Source: Hyphochytrium catenoides | Lineage: Eukaryota; Sar; Hyphochytriomycetes; Hyphochytriales; Hyphochytriaceae | NCBI GenBank assembly: GCA_900088475.1 | Contig: FLMG01002487.1 | Span: 1 to 28,015, forward strand | Direction: 5' to 3' | Length of the DNA: 28,015 bases | Shown here: in pieces, positions 11,227 to 22,655 of the stretch | Numbering within the stretch: position 1 is the first letter of the stretch | How the letters are laid out: each line of letters opens with the position of its first letter | Notes under the pieces: model-generated | Database searches by the model: none | Told to the model about the DNA's origin: nothing | Seen by the model: only the letters and a program-made list of their open reading frames with translations | Made by a program: the position numbers and the translations under genes

Positions 11227-14200
11227 TCAGTAAAACTGAAGAATCTTGACAGGAGGTAGTATAGAGGAGTCCCAGCGGAGGAAAAACGTTTCCCACAGCC
11301 TGAGATTCTTAGAGCTTGCGCTGGGATAGACCGTCTCTGAGGTCTCTTGGTACAGAGCGTTGATAAATCCTTTCTTATGCTCCTCCACATAGCACCAGAT
11401 GGACAACGTTCTTTTAGGGACTTCATTCTGCATCCTGGTGAAGCGGTGGAGAACGGGAAGAGGAAGCATCGATAAAGCTTGCCATGAGAAGAGTACCAGG
11501 TCACGATGCACGAGCCAATGAGTCAATGAAGTACCGCAGAAAATAGCATTGGTGATCTTCTGCGGTGATAGCCCTCATAGAACTACTCCATACCTCTCAA
11601 AGTTGGAGTCAAACAAGAAGTTTCCAAATCTGCAAGCGAAGCAAAGATCCGCGAGGCAGACCAACAGACGCTCATTAAACTCAAACATTTGGGGATACTG
11701 CCTCATAATCTGCCAAACTACATCAATCCAAAGAGGAAAGACGGGACTTTGCTGGTCATTGGGCTCCCTCCCATGACCGCAGCGCTTCGCAAACTTGGAG
11801 GAAGGCAACGAGGACAGTGTGAGTCAACTCATGGAGGAGACACGAAGAGCTTCATTTTAAGATCGCAGGAATGCATCCATTTTCTTTTCTCAGGTCGTTA
11901 GGGGCCAAGGGAAGAAGAGGGATAGGGCAAGCAAGGCAATCAAGGGACTGTATAGCTATGCAATGGTGTTCTACAGCCACTTGAAAGGAGAGGAGGAGGA
12001 TTGCTGTGTTCTTACCATGTGTCCAAAGCCACACCACTCCTTTTCAATGAGACACTAGCACCGAAGGATGTTAGCTGGAGTATTGGAAGGCGCTTCTTCG
12101 AACACCTCTTTTGCGAACTTCCACTAGCCTCTATTCAAACAAATGGACCTCACCTGGAAGCCTTCAAATGTTCGATAGAAGGGATCAAGAAGTAGTTCCG
12201 CCGTAGCCACAATCTGAGTAGTTCGGTCCCATCCGTCACTACAGTGAACCAGACAAGAAGCGCCTTCTTGGTCCACTAGGCGGACGATCTGAATCGCTGC
12301 GGATAGAATCTAGCAGTGCGGATAAGCTTGTGTCGATGTCACGTTTTGGACATAGTGAAGAAGGACAGAATGCCTGAGGTTGTGAAGCGAGAAGGAAATA
12401 GTCTGGAAGGGGAAGGAGAATGTTCGATGTGATCCACGCACCAAACTGGCAGGAAAGAAAGACGACATTCACTCAAGACGATAGGGAAGGCCCTCGCCAA
12501 TGGAAGAGCTCACTGGAGCCAATGGGACGTACCTTTTGCACATGCCGCAGCCACCCGGTCGCATCCACCTTTGTCATGAAGTCCCCATTATCGCTCGTGG
12601 GGTCAGCCAACAGGCAAAGCTGACGGAAGCTCTCACGTAAGGCATGAATGTTACCTTCAGACGTATGAGGTTATTACGAAGTCACACTTCTTTGACCCGT
12701 GCCACTGCTCTATTCTCCCTTAAAAGTTCAGAGCTTACCGATATTCATATACAGCTTTTCTCCGCCTGGGTAGAACTCCATCCGCTCTGAACCCTTGCCT
12801 AACGGTGGCCGAGGTTAGCCCAGATAGCTTCGAAAAGAAATTAGGCCAGCTTACCAAGAGCTCTGTTGCCCATTCCAGCGGTACGGCTTCGGGCATCAAT
12901 TATGTAAAACTTCTTCGATTTGACTCCTGCATTGAGAGTCACCACGACAGAAGCGACAATATTCAAAGGGTTAGATGCAAGGACGTCAATCCTCTTGCGT
13001 GCCACCACTATCTTAGGAAGTCACCTGAGGTAGAAGAGAGAAGAAGAATAAGTCGCTCATCTTCCTTGCACCGATTTTTGCGCATTCCAGTTAGAGGTTG
13101 GCTGCTCCGAGAGATCGTGGCCTGTTATGGTCCAACAGACATCGCAGGCAAATGTATCAAAAGCGCTATAAGCCCCTAAGTTTCCTTTTACGTTGGAATG
13201 GATATGAAGCTAGAGGGGAAAGGGGATATATACGAGGGATAGACAAAGGAATTTACCTTGGTCCTGGAATGTTTCCACACAGTGGCTGGTATCCGGCTCT
13301 TGCTTCTAAAGGCACTGACATATTCTAGCTCGCCATCGCTTATTTGACTCGGGATGACGACAAAGGCTGGGTAGCTCTTGCAGACAGAATAGCGCTGATT
13401 GACGAACCTACAGCACAAGACCGGGATACAAAAGGGGAGAAAAGGGGAGGGTCAAGAGGTAAACGAAAGGAATGCTATGGTTCGCTATCTCTAGCCTAGC
13501 CACTTGTGGGTTGGAACAAAATTTTACCGTTTAAAGGAGTCGAACACATTCCTGCTCAGCTGCTCATGCAGATTAAACCGACATAGCCCCAGAAACTCTC
13601 TAAAAATAAATTAACGCTTACCTCCATTCGTCAGAGACAAGCCCCAGTCTTCCATAATCTTTGACCGGATCGTATACCGTCCACCATTGTTTTTGGTCAT
13701 TACCACTGCCTCGCCATCCTGAAAAAGCGAATGCCACAACAGCAAGCGTCAGGCAAGCAAAGGACTAGCGGGCAATGGAAGGGTCTAACAAAGAGATTGC
13801 CAAGCTTCCAGTACACCACAGATAGACGTAGATGCTGCGCACCACGGTGCCCGCAGTTTCAGAACTGGGCACGGAAGTCTTATGGGTATAAAAAAACACT
13901 GCTATCAACGGTTATATCATCACCTGTTGTTCTATTTAATGCGTGCGCATAGTGACTGAAAGCAAAGGCCTGACGAAAGTCGCCCGAGAAGACTAAGCTG
14001 GAGATCATTAGCAGGAACTGCTGCAGCTCTGCCGTGTTTCTGACAAGAAACCTTTGAACCTAGGAAGAAAAAGTCAAAATAATGTTGTCGAACCCAAAGA
14101 CATTCCCCCATCAAAATGGGAAGATGAAAAGCCTTACCATTACAACTTTGGTATAAAGTGTGAAACGGATGTCGTCCTGCTGTCGGGGTTCAGCCGATAG

Positions 14201-17200
14201 ATCCAGGATGTTGCCCGCCACCGAGGAAGTTGTGAGCTTTTGAATCAGAGTGAGAGGGACGCACCAGTCCGCTACATATAGAAAAGTAAGAGAGATCGCT
14301 TCCAGAGCAACTAAGCCTTCGAGCACTTACCTGTTTTCCTATCGTCGACGAAAATGAATCTGTAGTTACTTACGAAGATCATTCCGGACAAGCTTTCGTC
14401 ATAGACAAGCTGTCGCTGCAGGTCCAGGCGGGAGTCCTCCAGTACAGCAGGCAGAGTCGTGATGATGCTTTCTCCCCGCAACAGCTCTATCTGATGTTGG
14501 AGCTTATTGTTGGAAGGAGAGAGTTCGACGGTAGAAACGTCAGCTTGGCCGTAACCTAGTCGAGGGAACAGCACAGAGAAAGACACGTCACAGATGTGTA
14601 GCTCTTTCGGTGGCTCTTTTGGGCCGGCCCACTACTTCAGCATCTATTTCCCTTGTCATAGAGGTTGTCATGTTTGCCTTCAGTCTGATGCAAACGCATT
14701 TTTTCCGTGTTCTCTTTCATACCTGAACGGAATGCTATGTATATAGGTCGCGGAAGTCTTTGAATATGGCTCACGAAGTCCATAGTGCCCACATTGAGAA
14801 GAATGACTCCATTAACGGCATAGACGATATCACCCTTTCGAACCTAAGAACAAGCTCTGTCACTAGTATGTATCTTCCACCGTAAGCTGCGGCTTCTTTT
14901 GCTTTACCTGCCCACTGCTCTCAGCCTGACTGCCCTGCGTCAAGCCGCTCACATATAATCCGTGATCAGCGGAGCGATTCAGCACTAACCCCAGGGGCCC
15001 TGGACATAGCGATTAGCCTTGCTAAGCCATTAGAAGAGGGTACTTCACTCGGCGAATGTGCGCATCGATAAAATTGTAGGGGGTACCAGGGATGAACCTT
15101 TACCAATGGCCCGACAGAGAAATGTACCAGTAAAAACCGTACCATGAAAGAACTTGACGACATTGACTCCAGGTATAGAGGAGAGAAGGTATGGATCCTG
15201 TATGTAAAGTGCTTGCTTGATTATTCCGTCCACACCCATAAGCTCGCTACTGTTGATGTCATTCAGCAGATCAAGGCAGGCCTGAGCATTATCTATGGAC
15301 ATTCGAGGAGAAGTTAATGAGAATCGTGAGACACCGAGGAAAGCTTCACGCCTTGAGAGCCATGTGAGGTGAGCTCCATTTGCGTTTGAGCGGTGATATC
15401 GAAGCAATGCCTAACCTAAACTTACCTGCAGCTAAGACCTGATCACGCTTAGACAAGAGGTTGGAGACACATAGATAGGGAAGCAGCTCCGGTATGGAAC
15501 TGTTAGACTAGACGAACTCGGTCAGAAAGCTCAAGTAGCAGCGATTGTGCCCCGGCAAACCTTAGAAGCATTTAGTACCTGCGAGGGGAGCTGCCTGAGA
15601 AAGGCGTCCCACACCAGCAAGAGATCTTCTAGGCCGAACTGGGTGATGAATAGACCTCTCAGCCACGGTTTAAGGTAGACTTGTGCCTCCACTTTTAGCG
15701 CCTGAAGATGCTGATACATCAATGGGGCTACATCCGGGAGAAGGTTGTCATGGATGTGGTGACAGAGGTGTGGCAACACCGCTTGGTCATGGCCTAGGAG
15801 GTAGGTGTGAATGGTGGTTTCGCTTCCACCGCGGAATGCATACAGAGAGAGAGTGAATGGGAGAGCAAGGCTGTAGGATGAATTGTTGAATGAGCAGGTT
15901 GGCATACTAGAGACACCGTGAAGGTAAGACGAGCAAACGGCCGGGTTACCTTCTTCGAGATACAAAGGCTGAAGAGAAGTCATGAGAGAAGAGAATATTA
16001 GGAAAGAGTCAGGCTCCACGACGACAGACGGGCTCTCCATCTGGCCTAGCTTATTCTTATGCAGTAGAGGACTGCGTACACCGCTCAAAGGTGCGCTGAT
16101 GAGGCCCATAGACTGCCTCCGAACAATGTGCTGAGGGTCTTGCTCTAAAGTCTCCAAGCCTCGGCCTGTTTCCTCTATTTGAGCAAGCTCCGAAGCAAGC
16201 ACTCCATAGTCATTCTCCTGTGGGAGTAAAGGATTGATGTCAGCTTAACAAGTTTCTACCCTCACAAGGTTGGCTACGCACCAAAACCTTGATAATAACT
16301 GCCAGTATTTGACGCATCTCATCTTGAAATTTTAGCTCCTGGGTGATAGACAGCAGGAGGTTGGTTGCTGGGCAGCATGGATCAAAGAGGGTGGTTCAAA
16401 GAGAGTAGGAGAAAGAAGCAAGCAACAGTAAAGGCCTGAAAACATTCGCAAGCAGCAAGGTCAAGGTCATATCCAGCGAGGCGAGACTAACCTTGTTTTC
16501 CGAAAGCCATGCCAACAGCACACGCTTCAACACTTCAGCCTTGGCTTCTAGCACTACAAACTCATAAGCCTCGTCTTCCTCAAGCTGCAGGGACTTCTCT
16601 ATCTCGGCTATTATCTCTTCAGAGTCCTAGACCGAAGGAGCTAGCGTCAATGGTGGAACACTAGGACCGAGGCCAAGCTCCCCTGGTTTAGTATGAAAAG
16701 GCGGACGAAAGCTATTTACTCTTTGAGGCTTGAAGTGGTCCTCGGTTATGATTAAGGGAGACAGGCCCGATGGCGCGGAGCGCACACAGCCTTCTGCTTC
16801 CGCTGTTGCACTCTGGACGTCGGTCTTCTCGTCGTGCAGGGTATCGGGGTCCGAGGGAGGTATTATTCTTGCTGGTTCTGAGCGTCTCCGGCTTTGTTTG
16901 CTACCTGCAGAAAGATGCAAGATGGGAAGCAATTTTCTCCTATCCCGTGACACGGAATCTTCCTCTAACCTCCGACGCCTCCTTGGTTGTGCGGGTGGCC
17001 ACTGAAGTATTCCTTTCGCATATCGTCCAGCTGGTCCGCCCATCGATCGACATGCTGGCTGTCGCCGAGTATGCCTAAGTGATGCATCCATTGTATTGAC
17101 CTGCGGGGTTCACTCATAAGCGTGTTTACGCAAATTATTGTTGTCCGTGAGTCGCACCTGTACTGTGACAGAACAGCATCAGCCAGCCGTTCCGACTCAA

Positions 17201-17246
17201 AGCTCTTTCGTATAGATCTCCTCCCTGGCTCTCGCAGTGGTTCCAT
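11227..17246 (-). CDS. TBC-PDZ-GRAM-myotubularin fusion phosphatase
   Basis: Twenty-five exons in coding order: 17246-17158, 17100-17003, 16904-16720, 16626-16492, 16338-16282, 16217-15950, 15793-15579, 15507-15426, 15292-15162, 15097-15049, 14999-14908, 14843-14723, 14555-14331, 14271-14138, 14059-13924, 13718-13622, 13407-13257, 13121-13025, 12926-12855, 12798-12739, 12654-12533, 12309-12154, 12054-12016, 11793-11594, 11434-11227. Total 3219 nt, 1072 aa, every phase consistent. Domains: TBC about 30-400 (QWMHHLGIL, MRQILAVIIKVL, YLKPWLRGLF, LLLVWDAFL); PDZ about 437-507 (RPLGLVLNRSADHGLYVSGL, KGDIVYAVNG); GRAM about 515-620 (SGMIFVSNYRFIFVDD); myotubularin about 640-1060 with VYDPVKDYGRLGL, WKHS, RSSQPLTG and the CX5R loop HCSDGWDRT (Cys about 895, Arg about 901). 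Active myotubularins remove the 3-phosphate of PI3P and PI(3,5)P2 on endosomes. The TBC lacks usual finger residues. Joins near 15950-15793 and 15162-15049 are the least certain. Confidence 0.85.
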
Positions 17247-18083
17247 GGGGGCGCGAGCAGGATGGCCCTTATGGCATGAGCGTTATACCGTCCGCTACCT
17301 AGACACCCTACGGTATGATGGCGCTAGCGTAGTCTTTGATGCTAGACCACGACAGACCTCGTGACAGACCCGCATTCTTGAGTCTTCAGTGATGAGCTTA
17401 TCGGTTACTCGCTATTGCAGAAGGCCGTCGGGCAGGACAACCTTAGTCTTCCTCATCGCAGTGCCCATTCTTACGCAATGGTACAGCGGCAGAGCTCTGC
17501 AGATCTGCAGACAAGCGCTCTGATGCATTGTCATGGCTACGAGGCGGTGCCTGGACAAAGGATCAGAATAATCAAGGAAACTCCTCTCTCCCATGCCACT
17601 TTGCAACCCCAGTCACCAAGTGAATCGGGCTTTAAAGCTATCGGAGTTTGCTAGTCTGTCTTTATTATTGAGTCAGGTCCATAAGCCCGAGTCAGATTCG
17701 GGTTATCACCTCAAACAGTATTCCCAAGCGTCATAAAATGATGAAGATTTGGCCGCGTTGAGCCCATCATCAGACGGAAGCCTCTCAGTCTCGGCCCAGA
17801 GCCCTTGTCCAAGGTGCGGGTCTTTGCCTGCCTTGTGATGAGGAGCAGCCCTTGCTTGGCTGGTAGTGATAAGGCAAGATGCGCCGCAAAGGTGTCATTA
17901 AGTGAGCAGCACGTACGGGCATATACATCGCCCATCTCTGGCTTCTTGATCAGTGCTTAGCTTAGCTGTCTGTCTGGATTGAGCCATGGAGAGCGCTATT
18001 GTCAAGGGACTCACGAGCGGCGGATCCCGTGCGAGACACCATGATTAAGGCAGATAATTAAACACAGATGAATGGACCCTGCT
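17247..18083. other. Gap between kaptin and the myotubularin gene
   Basis: These 837 bp lie between the kaptin stop and the start codon of the TBC-myotubularin gene, both on the minus strand. The region should hold the kaptin 3' end and the promoter of the fusion gene. Minus-strand frames at 17711-17935 and 17412-17606 have no family signature and no phase-compatible link to the first TBC exon, so a further 5' exon cannot be excluded but is not supported. Confidence 0.45.
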
Positions 18084-20225
18084 CTAGCGAGAAAAGCTCT
18101 TCAGAAGTTCCATGACATTCGCTACTTGAGTTGCTACTCTTGATACATCTGCCTGCAGCACGTGAATGGAGTTGACGCACACCACCACAATCTCCTCGAC
18201 GCCATCCTAGGCGGCATAAGTATGAAGATCGTTAGGTAAGGGTCGCCGGGTGAAATTCAAGAAAGTTCCTAACCATATCTAGATCGAGACTGGCGATAGC
18301 GTAGACGGGGCTGGCAAACGTCCTGACTGACTGGAGGTTGAATTCTAGGGGAATGAAACGTGGATAACTTCTGTTGCTCCAAGGACAAAATGCAGGCGGG
18401 CGAATGCATACCTTGGCCTCCTCCTCCATCCCTCATCTGGAGCTGGTAGACTAGGACGCTGCCGTCATACGTCCCAAGCAGGACTTCCTCCTGGCCATCC
18501 TACATAGCAACTGGTGCTTCAGTTCGAACCCTGGGTAACTACGACCAGATCTCAACTTGGGACGGAAAACTGATCTGCCTCCACGACAGAGGTCAAGAAG
18601 GCGGGTCACAGCAAAAAGAAAGCAACAGATACAACTCGATGCAAGTCCGCCTCACATGATTGATATCCGCAAGATGAGCGCACAGGATGGCGTCGTGCTT
18701 ATCAGATTCGGGCAGGATCTGAGGCTTCCCCTGATCAAAGGACAGAGCATACCCTGCACCGCACGCCGCAATCAATGTTGTGCACAGCTGCTGTCTCTTT
18801 TTCTTCTCAATTGGCTCGGATGTCAAGTCGACGTTGCAGATTCCTGTTATGGGTCCGTCCAGGATGCGGCTCAACTGTATACTGACTTCTACTGACGTGT
18901 TGGGTGTCGCAGCAACTTGGGTTGACACAACCTTGAGAGCGCTAAGTGAAGGTCGTCAAGACTTCTCTCGGAGCCGCACTGGAACAAAAAGGATAACCTA
19001 CCCGTTTTGGCACCCAATCGTTGCAAGTCTTTGATCGAAAAAGTGCCTGTAGGACAGAGCAGATTGAGAGTTGCGAACTTCCCTTGTAAGCCCTTTCTCG
19101 TTGCTGAGTGCATGTACACAGTTCTCACACCTTATCGTTAGGTAGGAGATGGAGCTCAGATTCTTTATAGTCTGAAGTTCAGGAAGTGCTCCTGCCCCAA
19201 TATCCTGAAGCCTCAGCTCACCCTTATCTCGGAGGACAGAATATACGAGGATTTGCCGGTCCTTACAACTAACTATCAGAAGCTGGTATAGCAGTTGGAA
19301 GGAAGGCGAACTGGGTCAGCTCGGAGCACAGGTAGACGCATCCATACTGCATATATTGTTGCTTGCAGCTCATACCTCTACTTTCTGTCCTTGAAGAGAA
19401 GTTTGGCAGTTTGTGATATGCATCGGCGCCGCCAATAAACTAAAGTCCTGGAGAGCCGTAAGGTTTGAGCTGCCGGAATGTCCATGAGAAGAATTAATCT
19501 TCACCATTAATTACCTGTTGATCACTAACGACGTCCTGAAGCGACCTGGTCGGTGGAGTACGCAGTCCACAGATACGCAGCCGCCAGCATCTGTCGTTTG
19601 GCGCGTCTCTCTCGGTGTCTCCAGAACTATGTCCTCCCGCTAATTCCGTTCCACTCCGATCCTGGCTGACAGTGTAGCCTATCGCAAGAAGTAGTTCCGG
19701 TTGGCGCACGTCACTCGGTCCTATCTAGAGGAGTTAGAGTTAGGGTCTTACTTAATAAGCGATTGTGAATTGCGAAAGCTTGACCTTGCATGGCTGGAAA
19801 GCATGGAATGATATTATCTCTCCATCACCTTCTTCCTCGTCATTATTGAAGACTGCCAGAGGTTCACACCTATGTGCAACGATACATAAGAACAAGAGGG
19901 AGTCAGCATATAACCTATGGTAATGATGAGACAGCGTAGAGAGCCTTTCGCCTTCTGCGATGTAGGGTTGGAGAACCTGAAGGCCTCGTCTTCTTCGTCG
20001 TAGGTTAGATGATTCACTCCCTTTGTATGTGCAATCAAAGCCCTGCATAGGGAGTGGTAAGTATGAGGATGGGTCAGATGAGCCTTCCAGACTGCCTCAC
20101 CCTTTTTTGCCCGTTGAGGAAACGCAGCTTGAGAAGCAGTAGATATTGTGGCGGTGAGCCGTCTGGATATAGGAGATCTCTTGATAGTCTGCCAGCATTG
20201 TCTCCGAAACCTCTCTCAGGAACAT
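18084..20225 (-). CDS. KPTN: Kaptin, KICSTOR complex subunit
   Basis: Eleven exons in coding order: 20225-20101, 20042-19915, 19852-19785, 19724-19546, 19469-19376, 19282-19131, 19046-19002, 18881-18656, 18499-18412, 18344-18274, 18206-18084. Total 1299 nt, 432 aa (human kaptin is 436 aa), GT-AG throughout with matching phases. Kaptin is a beta-propeller protein; in animals it works with ITFG2, KICS2 and SZT2 to hold GATOR1 at the lysosome and restrain mTORC1 when amino acids are scarce. Segments that follow the family: HRHNIYCFSSC near the N-terminus, GEIISFHAF, PELLLAIGYTVSQ, QRLATIGCQNG, ILDGPITGIC, LPESDKHDAILCAHLADINH joined to DGQEEVLLGTYDGSVLVYQL, and TFASPVYAIASLDLD with GVEEIVVVCVNSIHVLQ. 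The joins at 19546/19469 and 19002/18881 are the weakest; about 18 residues after GCQNG seem missing relative to human, so a small exon may lie in the 120-nt intron. The start ATG is the best-placed one, not proven. Confidence 0.87.
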
Positions 20226-20835
20226 GGAAGAAAGCGGCTGTGCTCCGGCGCCGCTTGCAGTCAAAAGTTGCCTCAGCCACACACTCGCGCGTCGAAGGAG
20301 TGCTGTCCCTTGCTTAACTAGTCTAGGTCAGACGATCTCTTAGGTATCGTGCTGACACTGGTCAGCTCCGATCACCGTTGAACATCATGGGCAGCTCCCA
20401 TTGTTGTCTTCCTTCCCGGTTGGCTCGCGTCGTCATCGACCCGATATAGCAGGATGCAGGGGCTGCACCTCCTGTCTCTGAAGCAAGGAGAACAGTGGCA
20501 GTCCTCCAAACTCTTCACGTCCCGGTTGGCCTCCCAGCACAATCGCACCCTCTTCTGGACGGGACTGGAGGCGTCAGAAGTCAGAAACCATCAAAGATGT
20601 GGTCGAAGAAACCCAGTGCATCCAAGAGGCGCTAACCGTTAGTAGAAGGAGCAGATCTTCGCGTTGCACTGAGAGTCAGAATCTCTTGTCTCATCAGGCT
20701 CTGGATACTTCTATTGGATTCATAAGGATCATGCTGCTGCTTCTCTGCTGGACCAGAAGTACCTTGTAACCTATCGTGTAGCACCTCGGAGCGTCATAGA
20801 GAGCTGCAGGAAGCAGCTCACAGTCAAGGCACCTT
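20226..20835. promoter_or_regulatory. Bidirectional promoter region, kaptin / aminotransferase
   Basis: A 610-bp gap between the divergent starts of kaptin (minus) and the ACC-synthase-like gene (plus). Short open frames in it show no domain. Both 5' ends, and possibly additional N-terminal codons of either gene, must lie here; no TATA-like element stands out. Confidence 0.45.
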
Positions 20836-22514
20836 ATGGAAAGTGGCATTGCTGCAGCGGCTGAAGTAGACGTCCACGCTTCAAGGAGTGGCGCAGGAAG
20901 TAAAGATGACTTGAGGTCCAGTCCTCCATCGACATCAGTATCGCGGATATCTAGAAGAGCTGCTAGGGGTCTGCAGGGTTCCGGCTTTGCTTCATACTTC
21001 AAATACATTTCCCTTGCTCTTGCAGATCCTTGGACGCCAAAGAATCAGGATGGGTAAGACTACTCGCCAGGACACGGGTACTAAGACTAACGCCGGCATG
21101 GGAAGTTCTAACGGCATTGACTACGTAGATATGTAAACCTTTCCGTGGCTGCGAATGTGCTATTAGCACAAGAAGTCCGTGACAAGCTAAGCCAGGGCTT
21201 GGCAGATGTGCCTGCCTCCGCGTCCTCGTATGGCCCTTTGCAGGGGCTTCAGAGCTTGCGTGAACAGGCGAGCTTGTTCATGAACAGCACATTCATGGCT
21301 GGTGTGGATGTACGTCCAGAAGAGCTGCTTATCTCATGCGGCACCACTGCTACCCTAGACCTGCTCTATTTCAGTATCTGTGAGGAGGTAGGCCATGGTT
21401 TATATTCAGTCAGCTGGCCTTACCTCTGAGTCGTTTGGTCCTTCCTGTCTCAGGGTGAGGCTGTGCTGATTCCAACACCATGTTATGTAGCCTTCGAGAG
21501 GGACCTCACGTTGAAAGCAACCTGCTCCTGCATCCATGTGCACCCATCGGGAGAGGTGATCACTTTAGAGGACATTGAGGTATCATTGTATGCTGGCTCT
21601 TTGTTTAACCTACACCACACCGAAGCTAAAGAGCCCTTCCTACCCTACGCCTAGACCGCCTATCAGTCAGCTCAAAAGACTGGCGCAGTGATCAAGAGTC
21701 TCCTGCTCACCAACCCTAATAATCCGAACGGAAGCATTCTGAAGCGCGAAGAGCTCAAGAAGTTGATCGTCTGGGCCCTGACACGTCGCATCCACGTGGT
21801 CTCGGACGAGATCTACGCGGCGTCCATATTTGATGAAAGATCTGATAACCTCTTCGTTAGTGCGGGGCAACTGGCAGTGGAGATAAAGAAGGAGAACATC
21901 ATTGAGTCAGCAGTGGTGGATAATTACCTGCATGTGATCTATGGCCTTAGCAAGGATTTCTGCATGAACGGCTATCGCATTGGAATACTTTGGACGAGGA
22001 ACAGTTTGCTGATGAACGTTCTGGCTGCAGTGAATGCCTCTGCCCTTGTTCCAAACAACATACAGCATGCTGCTGCAGGTTGGTGCATACGTAGCTTCCC
22101 AACCTCGTTACCATGTGCTCATTGTTCCGTATCTCTTCATTCGCAGCACTCCTCGGTGATCGCGAGTGGGTAACTGCGTATCTGCGGCGCAACTTGCAGG
22201 CATTACATTCAGCCTATACTTTGTTAGGAAACACTTTAAGGCAAAGTGGGATACCATTCCAAGATACAACTGCAGGAATGTTCCTATGGTTGGATCTAAG
22301 AAGCTTGATGAAGGAAGAATCCTTCCCAGAAGAACTTGCCCTTGCAGACTCCATTGTGAAAGAATGCAAAATAGTAATGGCACCGGGCCAGGACAGCAAG
22401 CATCACATTCCTGGCTTCTTCCGAGTCTGCTTTGCAGCAGCGACACCTCAGGAGTTACAGGTTGTTGGGGAGCGTCTGAGCAGATTTGTGGGAAGAAGAC
22501 GGCTGACAGTCTGA
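20836..22514 (+). CDS. ACC-synthase-like class I aminotransferase (PLP)
   Basis: Five exons: 20836-21053, 21129-21387, 21454-21579, 21655-22078 and 22147-22514; 1395 nt, 464 aa, introns 66-75 nt, all phases consistent. It is a fold-type I PLP enzyme. Visible signatures are YVNLSVAANVL near residue 75, SSYGPLQGLQSLREQ, LLISCGTTATLDLL, LIPTPCYVAFERDL, LLTNPNNPNGSI, VVSDEIYAASIF and the PLP-lysine segment YGLSKDFCMNGYRIG (Lys about 301), ending with GFFRVCFAA carrying the substrate-carboxylate arginine. The SKDF.M.GYRIG form is closer to 1-aminocyclopropane-1-carboxylate synthase and its relatives than to aspartate or alanine aminotransferases. ACC-synthase-like proteins outside land plants are often plain transaminases or C-S lyases, so the reaction is not settled. 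The first 50 residues are low in complexity (Ala, Ser, Arg) and may be a poorly conserved extension. It faces the decarboxylase gene, 141 bp apart. Confidence 0.92.
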
Positions 22515-22655
22515 GAAACTACCAAGGGGATTCAGTGAAGTGAGGTGACAATATAAATAATTGGGTTACGAGTTGTAAATAAGATCTGCCGCTGAATAGT
22601 TTCGTTTGACGCCCCGCTCCGGAGAGCAACGCAGTGTAACACATGCTATTCGAAT

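Noticed and set aside
15531-17246. Separate stand-alone TBC gene
   Set aside because: The TBC frame runs by in-phase introns into PDZ and GRAM, with only a 64-nt intron at the border and no room for a promoter; kept as an alternative in the findings.
18515-18545. B-box-like GGTTCGAAC on the minus strand, suggesting a tRNA
   Set aside because: It falls in the intron between kaptin exons, lacks the terminal CC of the B box, and no A box or cloverleaf stems could be found around it.
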